From a virus, in the IMG/VR virus record IMGVR_UViG_3300031857_001319, positions 1 to 24,481 of that record: a stretch of 24,481 nt of DNA. The stretch is one strand, 5' to 3'. The position numbers and the translations under genes are program-made. Of this stretch, positions 10,461 through 18,913 are shown piece by piece. The notes beneath the pieces were generated by a model. It was not told where the DNA came from, searched no databases, and saw only the letters and a program-made list of their open reading frames with translations. Every line of letters starts with the position of its first letter. The stretch's first letter is position 1.

Positions 10461-10681
10461 ATAAATTAAAAGTTTATACTACAGATACTTTAAATGTACC
10501 TCAAAACCATTCTTTTAAATTATTTAAAGAAATAGATACAGAATTAGCAAATAAAGTAATATCTTTAGTTAAACCCAAATTACGTAAAATGAAACTTAAA
10601 ATGTTTATTATAATCAAATTAAAAGATAATGATTCATTTTATTCTTATTCAACATGGTTATTCAGTAAAGACTTAAAATAA
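10454..10681 (+). CDS. Hypothetical protein (75 aa)
   Basis: Start placed at ATG 10454, a 7-nt overlap with the zinc-ribbon gene as in neighbouring gene pairs; ATG 10439 would add five residues. MVNKLKVYTTDTLNVPQNH, SFKLFKEIDTELANKVISL, VKPKLRKMKLKMFIIIKLK, then SFYSYSTWLFSKDLK. Basic, mixed alpha/beta. No motif recognised. Confidence 0.55.
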   Translation: MVNKLKVYTTDTLNVPQNHSFKLFKEIDTELANKVISLVKPKLRKMKLKMFIIIKLKDNDSFYSYSTWLFSKDLK

Positions 10682-10682
10682 T

Positions 10683-10952
10683 ATGATAATAGAACTAGAA
10701 GTCATATCTCAATTACCTATAAAGGAAAGAGGTAGATCTATTGCAAGATATGTCCCAGAAAGAATATTTCAAAAGAAGCTATTCATTACTGAGGGTATGC
10801 AGATAGAAGAACATATGAATCCTTCTGGTAAGGTTGTACCTAAGTTTACTACTTGTAAATATGATACTGAATACTATAAGATTAATATGCCTTATAAGAA
10901 GTTAAGAGATAATTACTTTACACCAATTACTATTAAAGGATTAGGACAATGA
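10683..10952 (+). CDS. Hypothetical protein (89 aa)
   Basis: A basic 89-residue protein, MIIELEVISQLPIKERGRS, IARYVPERIFQKKLFITEG, QIEEHMNPSGKVVPKFTTC, KYDTEYYKINMPYKKLRDN. Beta-rich with many charged residues. No catalytic motif. Codes for ATGA overlap with the next gene, so translation is coupled. Confidence 0.55.
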   Translation: MIIELEVISQLPIKERGRSIARYVPERIFQKKLFITEGMQIEEHMNPSGKVVPKFTTCKYDTEYYKINMPYKKLRDNYFTPITIKGLGQ

Positions 10953-11239
10953 GATACTGGATATTAGTAATATATTATGCAATATATAAAGATAAAACCT
11001 TTTTAACAGGTTATGTTGATCGTAAAACAAACACATTAAGCTTTTATTGGGGGCATTATTCAATGGAATCTGCAAAATTTAATTTTAGAGAAAATATGAT
11101 AAGAAATATCTATTTTAAATATCGTGATATAAAAGTATTATTAGAATCTTTAAATCTTAAAGATGAGACAACATGTATTGATGGATGTCCTATAAAAACA
11201 AATAATCCTATTATTGTAGAGTTTGATACATATGCATAA
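10949..11239 (+). CDS. Hypothetical protein (96 aa)
   Basis: A 96-residue aromatic-rich protein. The N-terminal MRYWILVIYYAIYKDKTFL is hydrophobic but reads as beta strand rather than membrane segment; GYVDRKTNTLSFYWGHYS follows, then a helix FRENMIRNIYFKYRDIKVL, and Cys pair TTCIDGCPI near the end. No motif recognised. Overlaps the next gene by 8 nt if that gene starts at ATG 11232. Confidence 0.5.
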   Translation: MRYWILVIYYAIYKDKTFLTGYVDRKTNTLSFYWGHYSMESAKFNFRENMIRNIYFKYRDIKVLLESLNLKDETTCIDGCPIKTNNPIIVEFDTYA

Positions 11240-11627
11240 AGAATTAATAATACCTATATATGGTTGTCTTGTTAGTGTCTATGTCATAGATAATTTTAAC
11301 AATGTTAAAAAAGATTTAAAAACACAATATGACATTGATGAAGAATTTATTGAATGTAGAGGGTGTGTTTTTAATAAATTTACTTCTAAATATGAGACTA
11401 GATTACATGTATTAATTGTTAAATATGATGTAAATAAAAAATATTACTTTGATACAATAGGTCATGAATTATTACATTTAACTCAAGATATTTTAGAACA
11501 TAAAAATATAATATTTAAGAAAAAAGATGCCAATGAAACTTATGCTTATCTACAAGGGTATTTATTAAGTGAAACAATTGAATTTTTTGAAAAAGCTTAT
11601 ACTAAATTTAAAAGATTAAAAAATTAA
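11232..11627 (+). CDS. Putative zinc metallopeptidase (HExxH protein, 131 aa)
   Basis: Start chosen at ATG 11232 rather than TTG 11223 (three residues longer). TIGHELLHLTQDILEHKN (about residues 78-95) holds the zinc-metallopeptidase motif HELLH, and NETYAYLQGYLLSETIEFF about 18 residues later supplies a glutamate (NETYAY) that could be the third zinc ligand. Small HExxH proteins of this layout occur in phages. Being two genes upstream of the terminase, it could process a head protein, but the short length and lack of other motifs make it a guess. Confidence 0.6.
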   Translation: MHKELIIPIYGCLVSVYVIDNFNNVKKDLKTQYDIDEEFIECRGCVFNKFTSKYETRLHVLIVKYDVNKKYYFDTIGHELLHLTQDILEHKNIIFKKKDANETYAYLQGYLLSETIEFFEKAYTKFKRLKN

Positions 11628-12148
11628 TGATTAAAATAATAGATTTAAAAGATAGTAAGATTATTGTAGCTCCAGAATGTTTGGTTATAGAACCATTCAA
11701 ATCTGTGTGGGAGAAAGATAAATCTAAAGATAAAACTCATGCATTTAACATAATTAAATACACTTGGTATTATGCTTCATTTAAATCACCATTCTTCCAA
11801 CATAGTAATGTAGATAAGCATAAATTAATTGTAGATCATATTTTAAAAGAACCTAAGTTTAAAATGACGGAAGAACTTTTAGCTTGTATTAATATGTACG
11901 ATAAAATACATACTACTCCTGCAATGAGATTGTTTAAAGCTGTTCAAGAATCTATTGGTAAAATGGAGGAGTTCTTTAAGACTGCAGAATACAATGAGGA
12001 TAGTATTACTAAAATTCAAAAGGCAATTATAGATATGCCTAAGATGCAAGAAGCTGTTCAATCAGCTTTAGATAATTGTAATAAAGAACAATCATCTGGT
12101 AATAAAGTTAGAGGAGATGCTCAGCTTGGAATGTTTGAAGATAAATAA
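11627..12148 (+). CDS. Conserved-looking packaging-module protein (173 aa)
   Basis: Begins by TAATG overlap with the metallopeptidase. Notable stretches: FKSVWEKDKSKDKTHAFNI, IKYTWYYASFKSPFFQHSN and VDKHKLIVDHILKEPKFKM, followed by helical, acidic sequence MRLFKAVQESIGKMEEFFK ... IQKAIIDMPKMQEAVQSAL and a polar tail with DAQLGMFEDK. The W..DKSKDK...A...Y.Y....SPF pattern is, as far as I can recall, found in proteins just upstream of the large terminase in Bacteroidota phages. It may be a small-terminase-like or head protein, but no helix-turn-helix is obvious. Confidence 0.6.
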   Translation: MIKIIDLKDSKIIVAPECLVIEPFKSVWEKDKSKDKTHAFNIIKYTWYYASFKSPFFQHSNVDKHKLIVDHILKEPKFKMTEELLACINMYDKIHTTPAMRLFKAVQESIGKMEEFFKTAEYNEDSITKIQKAIIDMPKMQEAVQSALDNCNKEQSSGNKVRGDAQLGMFEDK

Positions 12149-12150
12149 TT

Positions 12151-12459
12151 ATGGAATTTACAAAAGAAAATCATTATTCAACTTTTTTATTAAATGAATC
12201 TAAAAAAGGATTAGATTTAAAAAATATAAAAAGATACATGTTAGTTATTGGTTGTAATAATACACCAATAGAAATTAATTTTAAAGGAAATCAAAGTTGG
12301 ATATTAGATAATGAATTAAAAACATTAGAACAATATAACTTAAAACCTGAAGACATAAAAGTATTATCATATCTTGAAGGTGTATGTAGTCCTTTTAAAA
12401 ATAAAAATGGATGTTCAGCATCTGCTGTAGATGGTTATGAATTACATATAATGTTTTAA
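12151..12459 (+). CDS. Hypothetical protein (102 aa) with a capsid-like C-terminal phrase
   Basis: MEFTKENHYSTFLLNESKK then a beta-rich middle, MLVIGCNNTPIEINFKGNQ, SWILDNELKTLEQYNLKPE, and an end KNKNGCSASAVDGYELHIMF. The KNG.SAS.VDGY phrase at residues 85-96 also appears near the C-terminus of the major capsid protein candidate (KNGSSASSVDGY). It directly precedes the terminase (1-nt gap). The function is unknown; shared fold, common ancestry or chance are all open. Confidence 0.55.
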   Translation: MEFTKENHYSTFLLNESKKGLDLKNIKRYMLVIGCNNTPIEINFKGNQSWILDNELKTLEQYNLKPEDIKVLSYLEGVCSPFKNKNGCSASAVDGYELHIMF

Positions 12460-12460
12460 T

Positions 12461-14554
12461 ATGCTGAATGACAATAAATACGTAATATGTGTAGACTACT
12501 TTAAGAATACTAAAGAGTTTTCATATCTTGCTGAACAATATAATAGAACAGGATTATATACTAACTCTATTCCAGGAACTATAGAATATGTAGAGTTCTG
12601 GCAAGATGTTAGAGATAAATGTTTAAATGGATTTACTAACTCTTGTGGGCAACATATTACTGGTCAACATTTTTTCTATTTAAACTTCTGTCCAATATTA
12701 GGTCTTAATGAAAAGACTGGAAAGAAATCTAAAATCTTTCCTAGATTTATAGATTTAGATTATGAATTCTTCCACATGGTAGAATATTGTAGACTAAATC
12801 AAAAATCACTAGTTGCTGTAAAAGGTCGTCGTCAAGGTTGGTCTTACAAAGCTGCAGCAATATGTACACATGAATTCTATTTCTATCCAGATAGTAAAGC
12901 AATTATAGGTGCTTTTTACAGCACCTTTAGTCAAAACACTATGAATATGGTTATTGATAATTCAAATTTTATCAATATGAATACTGAATTCAGAAAGCAA
13001 AGAAATCCTGACCTTAAAGACTTTATTAAGGCAAGGTATCAGGCAACTGTTAGCGGGGTTAAGGTGTGGAAGGGGTTTAATTCCGAAGTGCGTGCCATTA
13101 GCTACAAAGATAATCCTACTAGTGGTGTTGGGCTTAGTGCTAACTGGTTAATCCTCGACGAATGCGGTGTTTTTGGAAACATTGTAGATGCATATGGTTA
13201 CTCTGAACCCCTTATAAAAGACGGTAGTACATACACAGGTGTAGCTCTGTTATTTGGATCTTCTGGAGACATGGATTCAGGGAGTAAGTATTTCTATGAG
13301 ATGTTTACTAATCCTGAAAAATACAACATGTTAGATTTTGAGGATCCATTTAATCCTAATGGCAGGATAGGGTTCTTTAGTTCAGCTACAAAAGGCAGAT
13401 TAGGCTTATGTCTTAATCCAGAATCTAAATGGTATAAAAAACCTATGGTTGATGAAGATGGTAACTCTAACTATGAAGCAGCTCAAGATGATATTGACTT
13501 TTTAAGAGCTAAGGCTAAACATGGTTTAGATCCTAAAGCAATTCATAATATTACTACTCAATTCCCTTGTACTTGGAAAGAAGCTTTTTTAAGAAATAAA
13601 GGTAATGTCTTTGGTTCTCCAGAGATGTTAGAATGGTTAGGTCATTTAGAGAATACTCCTAGTCTTAGAGGTCAAGCTCAGAAAGGTGAACTATTCTTTG
13701 ATGATGGATATGTTAAATGGAGACCTAATGATGACTTAGTTCATATTACAGACTTCCCTTTAAGAAAAGATCCTAAGTCAGGAGAATCATTCTCTACAAA
13801 TGGCTGTGCAGTGATTTGGGAACACCCTGAGAAACATGAGAATGGTGAGATACCTAATTACTTATATATTGCAGGATGTGACCCTTATGATCAAGATAAA
13901 TCAGAATCTGGATCTCTAGGCTCATTCTTTGTCTATAAGAGATTTTATAGAGCGGATAGAACTCATGATATTATAGTTGCTGAATACACATCTAGACCAG
14001 ATACTGCAGAAGAGTTTTATGAAGTATGTAGAAAACTATGTATGTATTATAACTCTAAAGTATTGTATGAGAACCAGTTAAAAGGTTTAAAGGTATACTT
14101 TGAACAAAAGAACTCTCTACAATATATGTGTGAACAACCTGGTATTATTAAGGATATGATTAAGGATTCTAGAGTTCAACGTGGATATGGTATCCATATG
14201 AATAGAGGATCTGGAGGTGCGGCGGGTATTAAAGATCAGTGTGAGTTATATCTTAAGAAATGGTTATATGAGGAAATTAATGGTGAGGTAGAAGGAACTA
14301 AACAACTTAGATTTCAGACTATTAAATCTATACCATTGCTAAAAGAGTTAATAGCTTATGATAGAGAAATAAATACAGATAGAGTTATTGCGTTAATGCT
14401 ATGTATTTTACAAACCTATGAATTACATAGAATACATGTAGAAGAGCTATCAAATGATGCTAACCCTATTAGTAATTACTTAGAAAGAATTTATAAAAAA
14501 GGCCTTATATTTAATAGGAAGAATTCCCAATTTAACACAAGTACAAACCAATGA
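12461..14554 (+). CDS. terL: Large terminase subunit (ATPase + nuclease)
   Basis: A 697-residue packaging motor. The ATPase has Walker A KGRRQGWS (121-128) and Walker B WLILDE (229-234, catalytic E234). The nuclease domain, RNase H-like, has its first aspartate in YIAGCDPYDQD (D474), a middle acidic residue in VLYEN (E537) and a late aspartate in NTDRV (D640). The enzyme docks on the portal, pumps DNA into the procapsid with ATP, and cuts the concatemer. Length and order are typical of tailed phages. It overlaps the portal gene by 4 nt. Around 13020-13180 the DNA, which encodes the Walker B region, has unusually G/C-rich codons compared with the rest of the gene. Confidence 0.92.
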   Translation: MLNDNKYVICVDYFKNTKEFSYLAEQYNRTGLYTNSIPGTIEYVEFWQDVRDKCLNGFTNSCGQHITGQHFFYLNFCPILGLNEKTGKKSKIFPRFIDLDYEFFHMVEYCRLNQKSLVAVKGRRQGWSYKAAAICTHEFYFYPDSKAIIGAFYSTFSQNTMNMVIDNSNFINMNTEFRKQRNPDLKDFIKARYQATVSGVKVWKGFNSEVRAISYKDNPTSGVGLSANWLILDECGVFGNIVDAYGYSEPLIKDGSTYTGVALLFGSSGDMDSGSKYFYEMFTNPEKYNMLDFEDPFNPNGRIGFFSSATKGRLGLCLNPESKWYKKPMVDEDGNSNYEAAQDDIDFLRAKAKHGLDPKAIHNITTQFPCTWKEAFLRNKGNVFGSPEMLEWLGHLENTPSLRGQAQKGELFFDDGYVKWRPNDDLVHITDFPLRKDPKSGESFSTNGCAVIWEHPEKHENGEIPNYLYIAGCDPYDQDKSESGSLGSFFVYKRFYRADRTHDIIVAEYTSRPDTAEEFYEVCRKLCMYYNSKVLYENQLKGLKVYFEQKNSLQYMCEQPGIIKDMIKDSRVQRGYGIHMNRGSGGAAGIKDQCELYLKKWLYEEINGEVEGTKQLRFQTIKSIPLLKELIAYDREINTDRVIALMLCILQTYELHRIHVEELSNDANPISNYLERIYKKGLIFNRKNSQFNTSTNQ

Positions 14555-17130
14555 GTCAAGATATATACGCCAATTTAGGTGGTCAGAATTTACCACAACA
14601 AAAGTTACCTATGTCTAGCAAAGACAAAGAGTGGGGTAAGTCTTGCATTAATTATTATTCAAATTACAGATATACTAATGGTAGTAATCTGCGTTCTGAT
14701 AGACTTAGAAAGTTAATTAACTACGATTTATATAATGGTAAAGTCAACCATAAGGATATTGAAACTATATGTGATCCATTGGGTATCAATACTTCAAATA
14801 CATTTCCCGCTAGATTTCAACATTATGACATCATCTCTGAACCAATTAAGTTACTTATTGGTGAGGAAACTAAACGTCCAGATAATCATATTGTGGTATC
14901 TGAATCTCCAGATGATATTAACAGAAAGACTTCAGCAATTAAGGAAAAGATTTTCCAGGCTTTACAACAAGGTTTGGCTTATCAAATTGATCCTAATGCA
15001 GATCCTAATAATCCACCACCTCCACCGGAAGAAATTATCAAGCATGAAAAATATACACCGTCGGATATAATTGAATCTAAAGCTAACAAGATTCTTAAGT
15101 CTTTAAAGAAGAAATGTAATACTAGATTATTATTTTCTCAAGGATGGAAAGATGCTTTAATTGCTGGAGAAGAGATTTATTGGGTAGGTATTGAGAATGA
15201 TGAAGTAGCTATGCGTAGAGTTAATCCAGTTAACTTAACTGTGATACTAGATGGAGATACTACTTTTATTGATGATGCTATAGCAGTAGTTGAAGAACGT
15301 ATGTTGGCCATCAATACTATTTTAGATGAATATGGTGATATTCTATCTAAAGCAGATATAGAGAAATTAGAAAATTATACTAGAGGGACCTTTGGTTCTT
15401 TTAATACAGCAGGTGGATTTGAACCTCAGTTTGATGTAGTTAATGGACAAAATGCTTTTGCAGGAGTTACTCCAACTAATGCTTATAATGGAAATAATAG
15501 TAATAACTATTCTATTAGAGTTACTAGAGTTGAATGGAAATCAATGAAGAAGATTGGTGAGTTAACTTGGACTGATGAAGAAGGAACTGTTAATACAGAG
15601 ATTGTAGATGAATTCTTTAATACTAGAATATTTAAAGAAGCTTTCCCTGATGCTAAAGTAGAATGGTATTGGATCAATGAAGCTTGGGAAGGTGTTAAAA
15701 TTGGATTAGATATATTTACAGACATTAAACCTAAACCTAACCAAAGACGTAGATTGGATAATCCATACTACTGCAGATTAGGTTATACAGGATTTATATA
15801 TGAAGCTACTAACTCTCAATCAGTTAGTTTAATTGACAGATTAAAACCTTATCAATATTTATATGATATTATATCTTATAGATTAGAGATAGCATTTGCT
15901 TCAGATCAAGGTAAGAAGTTCATCATGGACTTAGCTCAGATACCTCAAAGTCAAGGTATCGATATTGATAAGTGGATGTACTATCTTAAAGAGATGAATA
16001 TTGCATTCATTAACTCATTTGAGGAAGGTAAGAAAGGTGCTGCTACAGGACAATTGGCCAACAAGTTTAATCAGTTTCAAGCAATTGATTTAAGTCTTAG
16101 TCAATCTATTCAACAATATATCAATATGTTGGATTACATTAAACAACAAGTAGCCTTTGTATCTGGTGTTACACCTCAACGTTTAGGTGCTATTAATAAC
16201 TCTGAACTAGTTGGTAATGTAGAAAGATCTGTTAATCAATCATCATTAATTACTGAATATTTGTACGAAGCTCATGCTGAAGTTAAACGTAGAGCCTATA
16301 CAGCAATGATTGAAGTTGCTAAGATATGTTATAAGAAAGGATTAGTTGCTCAGTATGTCTTAGATGATATGGGTATTGAGATGCTTAACCTAGAAGAGAA
16401 TGAATTTGAGAATTCAGAGTTTAATGTATTTGTAACTAACAATACTAAAGATCTTGAATTAAAAGCTAAGTTAGACCAATTAGTTCAAGTAGCATTACAG
16501 TCTGAAAAAATAGATTTATCTTCAATAGTTGAAACATTAATGAATGATTCTCCTAGAGATATTGTAAGATTGTTACAACGTAAAGAAGAGGAGTTCTATA
16601 AACGTCAAGCTGATAGTTCTAAAGCTCAACAAGAGCATGAAATGAAAGTTGAAGCTATTCAACAACAAATGCATGCTGAACAAGTTGAATTAGATCATTT
16701 AAAACTTGATCAAGAAAGATATATTGCTGAAGCTAATAATTCTACAAAAATTCAAATTGCTGAGATTGGTGTATTTGCTAGACAACAAGATTTAGATCAA
16801 AATGATAATGGTATCCCTGATCCTTCAGAGATTGCGGCTAATGCATTAAAACAACAAGAATTATCATCTAAAGCATTCTTAGAACAATCTAAGATTGGAC
16901 ATGATAAATCTAAACATGATGCTCAGTTAGCTCAAAAAGATAAAGAGATTAGAATGAAACAAGATCTAGAAAATAAGAAACTTGAACAAATTAAAATTCA
17001 AAATAAGAATCAAATTGAATTAGCTAATAAGAAAGCTGCTTTAGATAAAGATATGATGAATAAAAAGATGGAGATAGAACGTATGAAGTTGGCCGCAGCT
17101 AAAGCTAAATCTAATAAACCTAAAAAATAA
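14551..17130 (+). CDS. Portal protein
   Basis: An 859-residue protein following the terminase by ATGA overlap. Residues 1-150 hold YSNYRYTNGSNLRSDRLRK and an N-terminal segment with the Pro run PNNPPPPPEE; the central region (about 190-600) carries the portal core with long helices; the last 250 residues are a charged, glutamine/lysine-rich coiled coil (QQEHEMKVEAIQQQMHAEQ ... MNKKMEIERMKLAAAKAK). DQNDNGIPDPSE (749-760) is an EF-hand-like calcium-binding loop within it. Portals form a 12-subunit ring through which DNA enters the head. The size and long coiled tail match the portals of crAss-like and related phages. Confidence 0.85.
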   Translation: MSQDIYANLGGQNLPQQKLPMSSKDKEWGKSCINYYSNYRYTNGSNLRSDRLRKLINYDLYNGKVNHKDIETICDPLGINTSNTFPARFQHYDIISEPIKLLIGEETKRPDNHIVVSESPDDINRKTSAIKEKIFQALQQGLAYQIDPNADPNNPPPPPEEIIKHEKYTPSDIIESKANKILKSLKKKCNTRLLFSQGWKDALIAGEEIYWVGIENDEVAMRRVNPVNLTVILDGDTTFIDDAIAVVEERMLAINTILDEYGDILSKADIEKLENYTRGTFGSFNTAGGFEPQFDVVNGQNAFAGVTPTNAYNGNNSNNYSIRVTRVEWKSMKKIGELTWTDEEGTVNTEIVDEFFNTRIFKEAFPDAKVEWYWINEAWEGVKIGLDIFTDIKPKPNQRRRLDNPYYCRLGYTGFIYEATNSQSVSLIDRLKPYQYLYDIISYRLEIAFASDQGKKFIMDLAQIPQSQGIDIDKWMYYLKEMNIAFINSFEEGKKGAATGQLANKFNQFQAIDLSLSQSIQQYINMLDYIKQQVAFVSGVTPQRLGAINNSELVGNVERSVNQSSLITEYLYEAHAEVKRRAYTAMIEVAKICYKKGLVAQYVLDDMGIEMLNLEENEFENSEFNVFVTNNTKDLELKAKLDQLVQVALQSEKIDLSSIVETLMNDSPRDIVRLLQRKEEEFYKRQADSSKAQQEHEMKVEAIQQQMHAEQVELDHLKLDQERYIAEANNSTKIQIAEIGVFARQQDLDQNDNGIPDPSEIAANALKQQELSSKAFLEQSKIGHDKSKHDAQLAQKDKEIRMKQDLENKKLEQIKIQNKNQIELANKKAALDKDMMNKKMEIERMKLAAAKAKSNKPKK

Positions 17131-17654
17131 TGGAAGTACCTAAAGTAAAACTTGGTGGGGTTAAAAACCCTTTTGCATCTAAAGAATGCATTGATATATT
17201 AAATTATAGAATTGAGCAAGAAGAATATTCTAGTCGGCTATATCAAATAATGTCTTTATGGTTAAATGATCATGGATATACTGGAGCAGCTTCAGCCTGG
17301 TTAAAGGATTCTGAAGATGAGATGAAACATGCTCAATGGGCTAAAGATTTTCTTTTAGATATGGGAGTAACTCCAAAGTTACCGGCTTTAAAAGAACCTC
17401 CTCAAGTATTTGCTGGATTACCTGATATTATTAGACAATCATTTGCTCATGAAATAATGGTTACTCAACAATGTAATGAATTAGCTTCACATGCTATGAA
17501 ATATGGTAATCATTTATTATATCAATTAGCTATGAAATTCTTAACTGAACAACAAGAAGAACTAGGAAAAGTTCAAACTTATATAGATAAATTAGAAGCT
17601 TTTGGTGAAGATAAGATAGCAATGAGATTATTTGATACAGAATTAAAAGGATAA
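17130..17654 (+). CDS. Ferritin (FtnA-like, ferroxidase-competent)
   Basis: A 174-residue protein that aligns over its length with bacterial non-heme ferritin: EEYSSRLYQIMSLWL (31-45; E. coli FtnA has ELYSSLLYQQMSAW), SEDEMKHAQ (61-69), FAHEIMVTQQCNELASHAM (106-123) and FLTEQQEELG (137-146). By alignment the di-iron ligands are E31, E64, H67, E108 and Q141, with E144 matching the third-site glutamate, so the ferroxidase centre looks intact. It would oxidise Fe(II) and store iron as a 24-subunit cage. It sits between portal and scaffold genes (TAATG overlap with portal), so it is co-transcribed with the virion genes. A role in protecting DNA or holding iron for the virion is inference. Confidence 0.9.
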   Translation: MEVPKVKLGGVKNPFASKECIDILNYRIEQEEYSSRLYQIMSLWLNDHGYTGAASAWLKDSEDEMKHAQWAKDFLLDMGVTPKLPALKEPPQVFAGLPDIIRQSFAHEIMVTQQCNELASHAMKYGNHLLYQLAMKFLTEQQEELGKVQTYIDKLEAFGEDKIAMRLFDTELKG

Positions 17655-17664
17655 TAAAGCTATA

Positions 17665-17690
17665 AAAAGTTAGTTAACTGTCTAACTTTT
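17665..17690 (+). terminator. Intrinsic terminator after the ferritin gene
   Basis: AAAAGTTAG (17665-17673) pairs perfectly with CTAACTTTT (17682-17690) around an 8-nt loop, flanked by A and T runs. It lies 11 nt after the ferritin stop and before a promoter-like sequence, so it probably separates packaging from capsid transcription. Being palindromic with A and T flanks, it may work in both directions. Confidence 0.6.
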
Positions 17691-17718
17691 AAAATTAGGA
17701 GACAATAACCAAAACAGT

Positions 17719-17726
17719 TATATTTA
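17719..17726 (+). promoter_or_regulatory. Probable -7 box of the scaffold/capsid promoter
   Basis: TATATTTA (17719-17726) differs by one base from TAnnTTTG and is preceded by CAGT, giving CAGTTATATTT as at the 9.47-kb promoter. TTAG about 20 nt upstream (17695-17698) is a weak -33 box. The leader then has ACTAATAAGGCAAG before the ATG at 17751; ACTAATAAAGGCAA appears again before the gene at 20446. Confidence 0.45.
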
Positions 17727-17750
17727 TAGTATATTACTAATAAGGCAAGC

Positions 17751-18881
17751 ATGAGTAAGGAAAAACAAAAGGAATTTAATATCCTAGATACACCATTTGG
17801 TGAAGGTATGGAAATGCAGTTTAATGATGAATATTCTTCAGATTTTAAAGAGAATAATTCAGTAGCTCAACCATTACTTGAAAATCTAGAAGACGTGACA
17901 CCAGTTGATGAAACTAAGGAAGTTACAAAAGAGGTTGTTAAAGACATCCCCAAAGAAGAAACTAAAGCACCTGAAGAAGTTGCTGAAGTTGAGACTAAAC
18001 AAGAAACTACTGAAGAGAGTTCTTCTCTCAAAGTATTTGCAAGTTGGTTAGGAGATAAAGGTTTAGTAGACTATGATGAAGAAACTTTTGAAGATTCTGA
18101 AGATGGTTTAAAAAAACTAATGAGTACTACAGTTGAGAAAGAAGTTGAAAGGTATAAACAAAGTTTACCTGAAGATGTACACAAACTTGTAGAATTTGTT
18201 GAAGCAGGTGGAGATCCTAAACAATTTATGGATCTTTATTACAACCAAAGTTCTTGGGCAGACTTTAAATTAGAAGATGAATCTGATTCAAAAGTTGTTT
18301 TAAAAGAGTATTTAAAAGCTCAAGGTGAAGATGAAGAAGAAATTAATGAAACTCTTGATACATATGAAGTTTCTGGTATATTGGAAAAGAAAGCTAAAAC
18401 AGCTTTAACTAAATTACAAAATGCTGAAAAGTCTTATCAAGAACAGTTAGTTGAAGTTCAAAAGAAATATGATGCTGAACAAAAGGCTTTAGCTAAAAAA
18501 CAATATGAGGAGTTTAAAGACAAATTATATTCTAAAGATGAAATTCAAGGGTTTAAGTTAACTCCCAAATTAAAAGATAATCTTTGGGACTTCATTATGA
18601 AACCCGATAAATCAGGTAAGACTGGTTTACAGAAGCATAATGAAACTAACGAAAATGCTCAATTTATGTATGCTTATTTAGCAATGAATGATTGGGATAT
18701 GAGTAAGTTAGAAAAACAAGTAAAGAATAAAGTAAGTTCAGAGTTAGCTAGTAAGTTATCTAACTTTAAAGGAGATAGTAGATCTAAATTAAAAACTGGT
18801 CAATCAGATAGTTTTAGTCAAGAAAAATCTTCAAGTAACTTCAGTGCTTTCCGCCAAGCATTAAATAATGGCTTAATTTAA
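17751..18881 (+). CDS. Head scaffolding-like protein (376 aa)
   Basis: An acidic, largely helical protein in the position of the scaffold, directly before the capsid gene. Residues 1-90 are low-complexity and rich in E, K, T and V (VTKEVVKDIPKEETKAPEE). A middle region (about 90-300) carries helices with SLPEDVHKLVEFVEAGGDP and a coiled coil (ALTKLQNAEKSYQEQLVEV). The tail ends SSSNFSAFRQALNNGLI, similar to the basic/Ser-rich ends of scaffolds that contact capsid. It would shape the procapsid and leave, or be digested, at maturation. Sequence family not established; call rests on composition and position. Confidence 0.7.
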   Translation: MSKEKQKEFNILDTPFGEGMEMQFNDEYSSDFKENNSVAQPLLENLEDVTPVDETKEVTKEVVKDIPKEETKAPEEVAEVETKQETTEESSSLKVFASWLGDKGLVDYDEETFEDSEDGLKKLMSTTVEKEVERYKQSLPEDVHKLVEFVEAGGDPKQFMDLYYNQSSWADFKLEDESDSKVVLKEYLKAQGEDEEEINETLDTYEVSGILEKKAKTALTKLQNAEKSYQEQLVEVQKKYDAEQKALAKKQYEEFKDKLYSKDEIQGFKLTPKLKDNLWDFIMKPDKSGKTGLQKHNETNENAQFMYAYLAMNDWDMSKLEKQVKNKVSSELASKLSNFKGDSRSKLKTGQSDSFSQEKSSSNFSAFRQALNNGLI

Positions 18882-18913
18882 GAACAATTATTAATTTAAT
18901 ATAAACAATAAAA

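Noticed and set aside
14735-15070. 111-codon plus-strand reading frame inside the portal gene
   Set aside because: It lies in another frame of a clearly coding gene and has the leucine/isoleucine-rich composition of a shifted reading.
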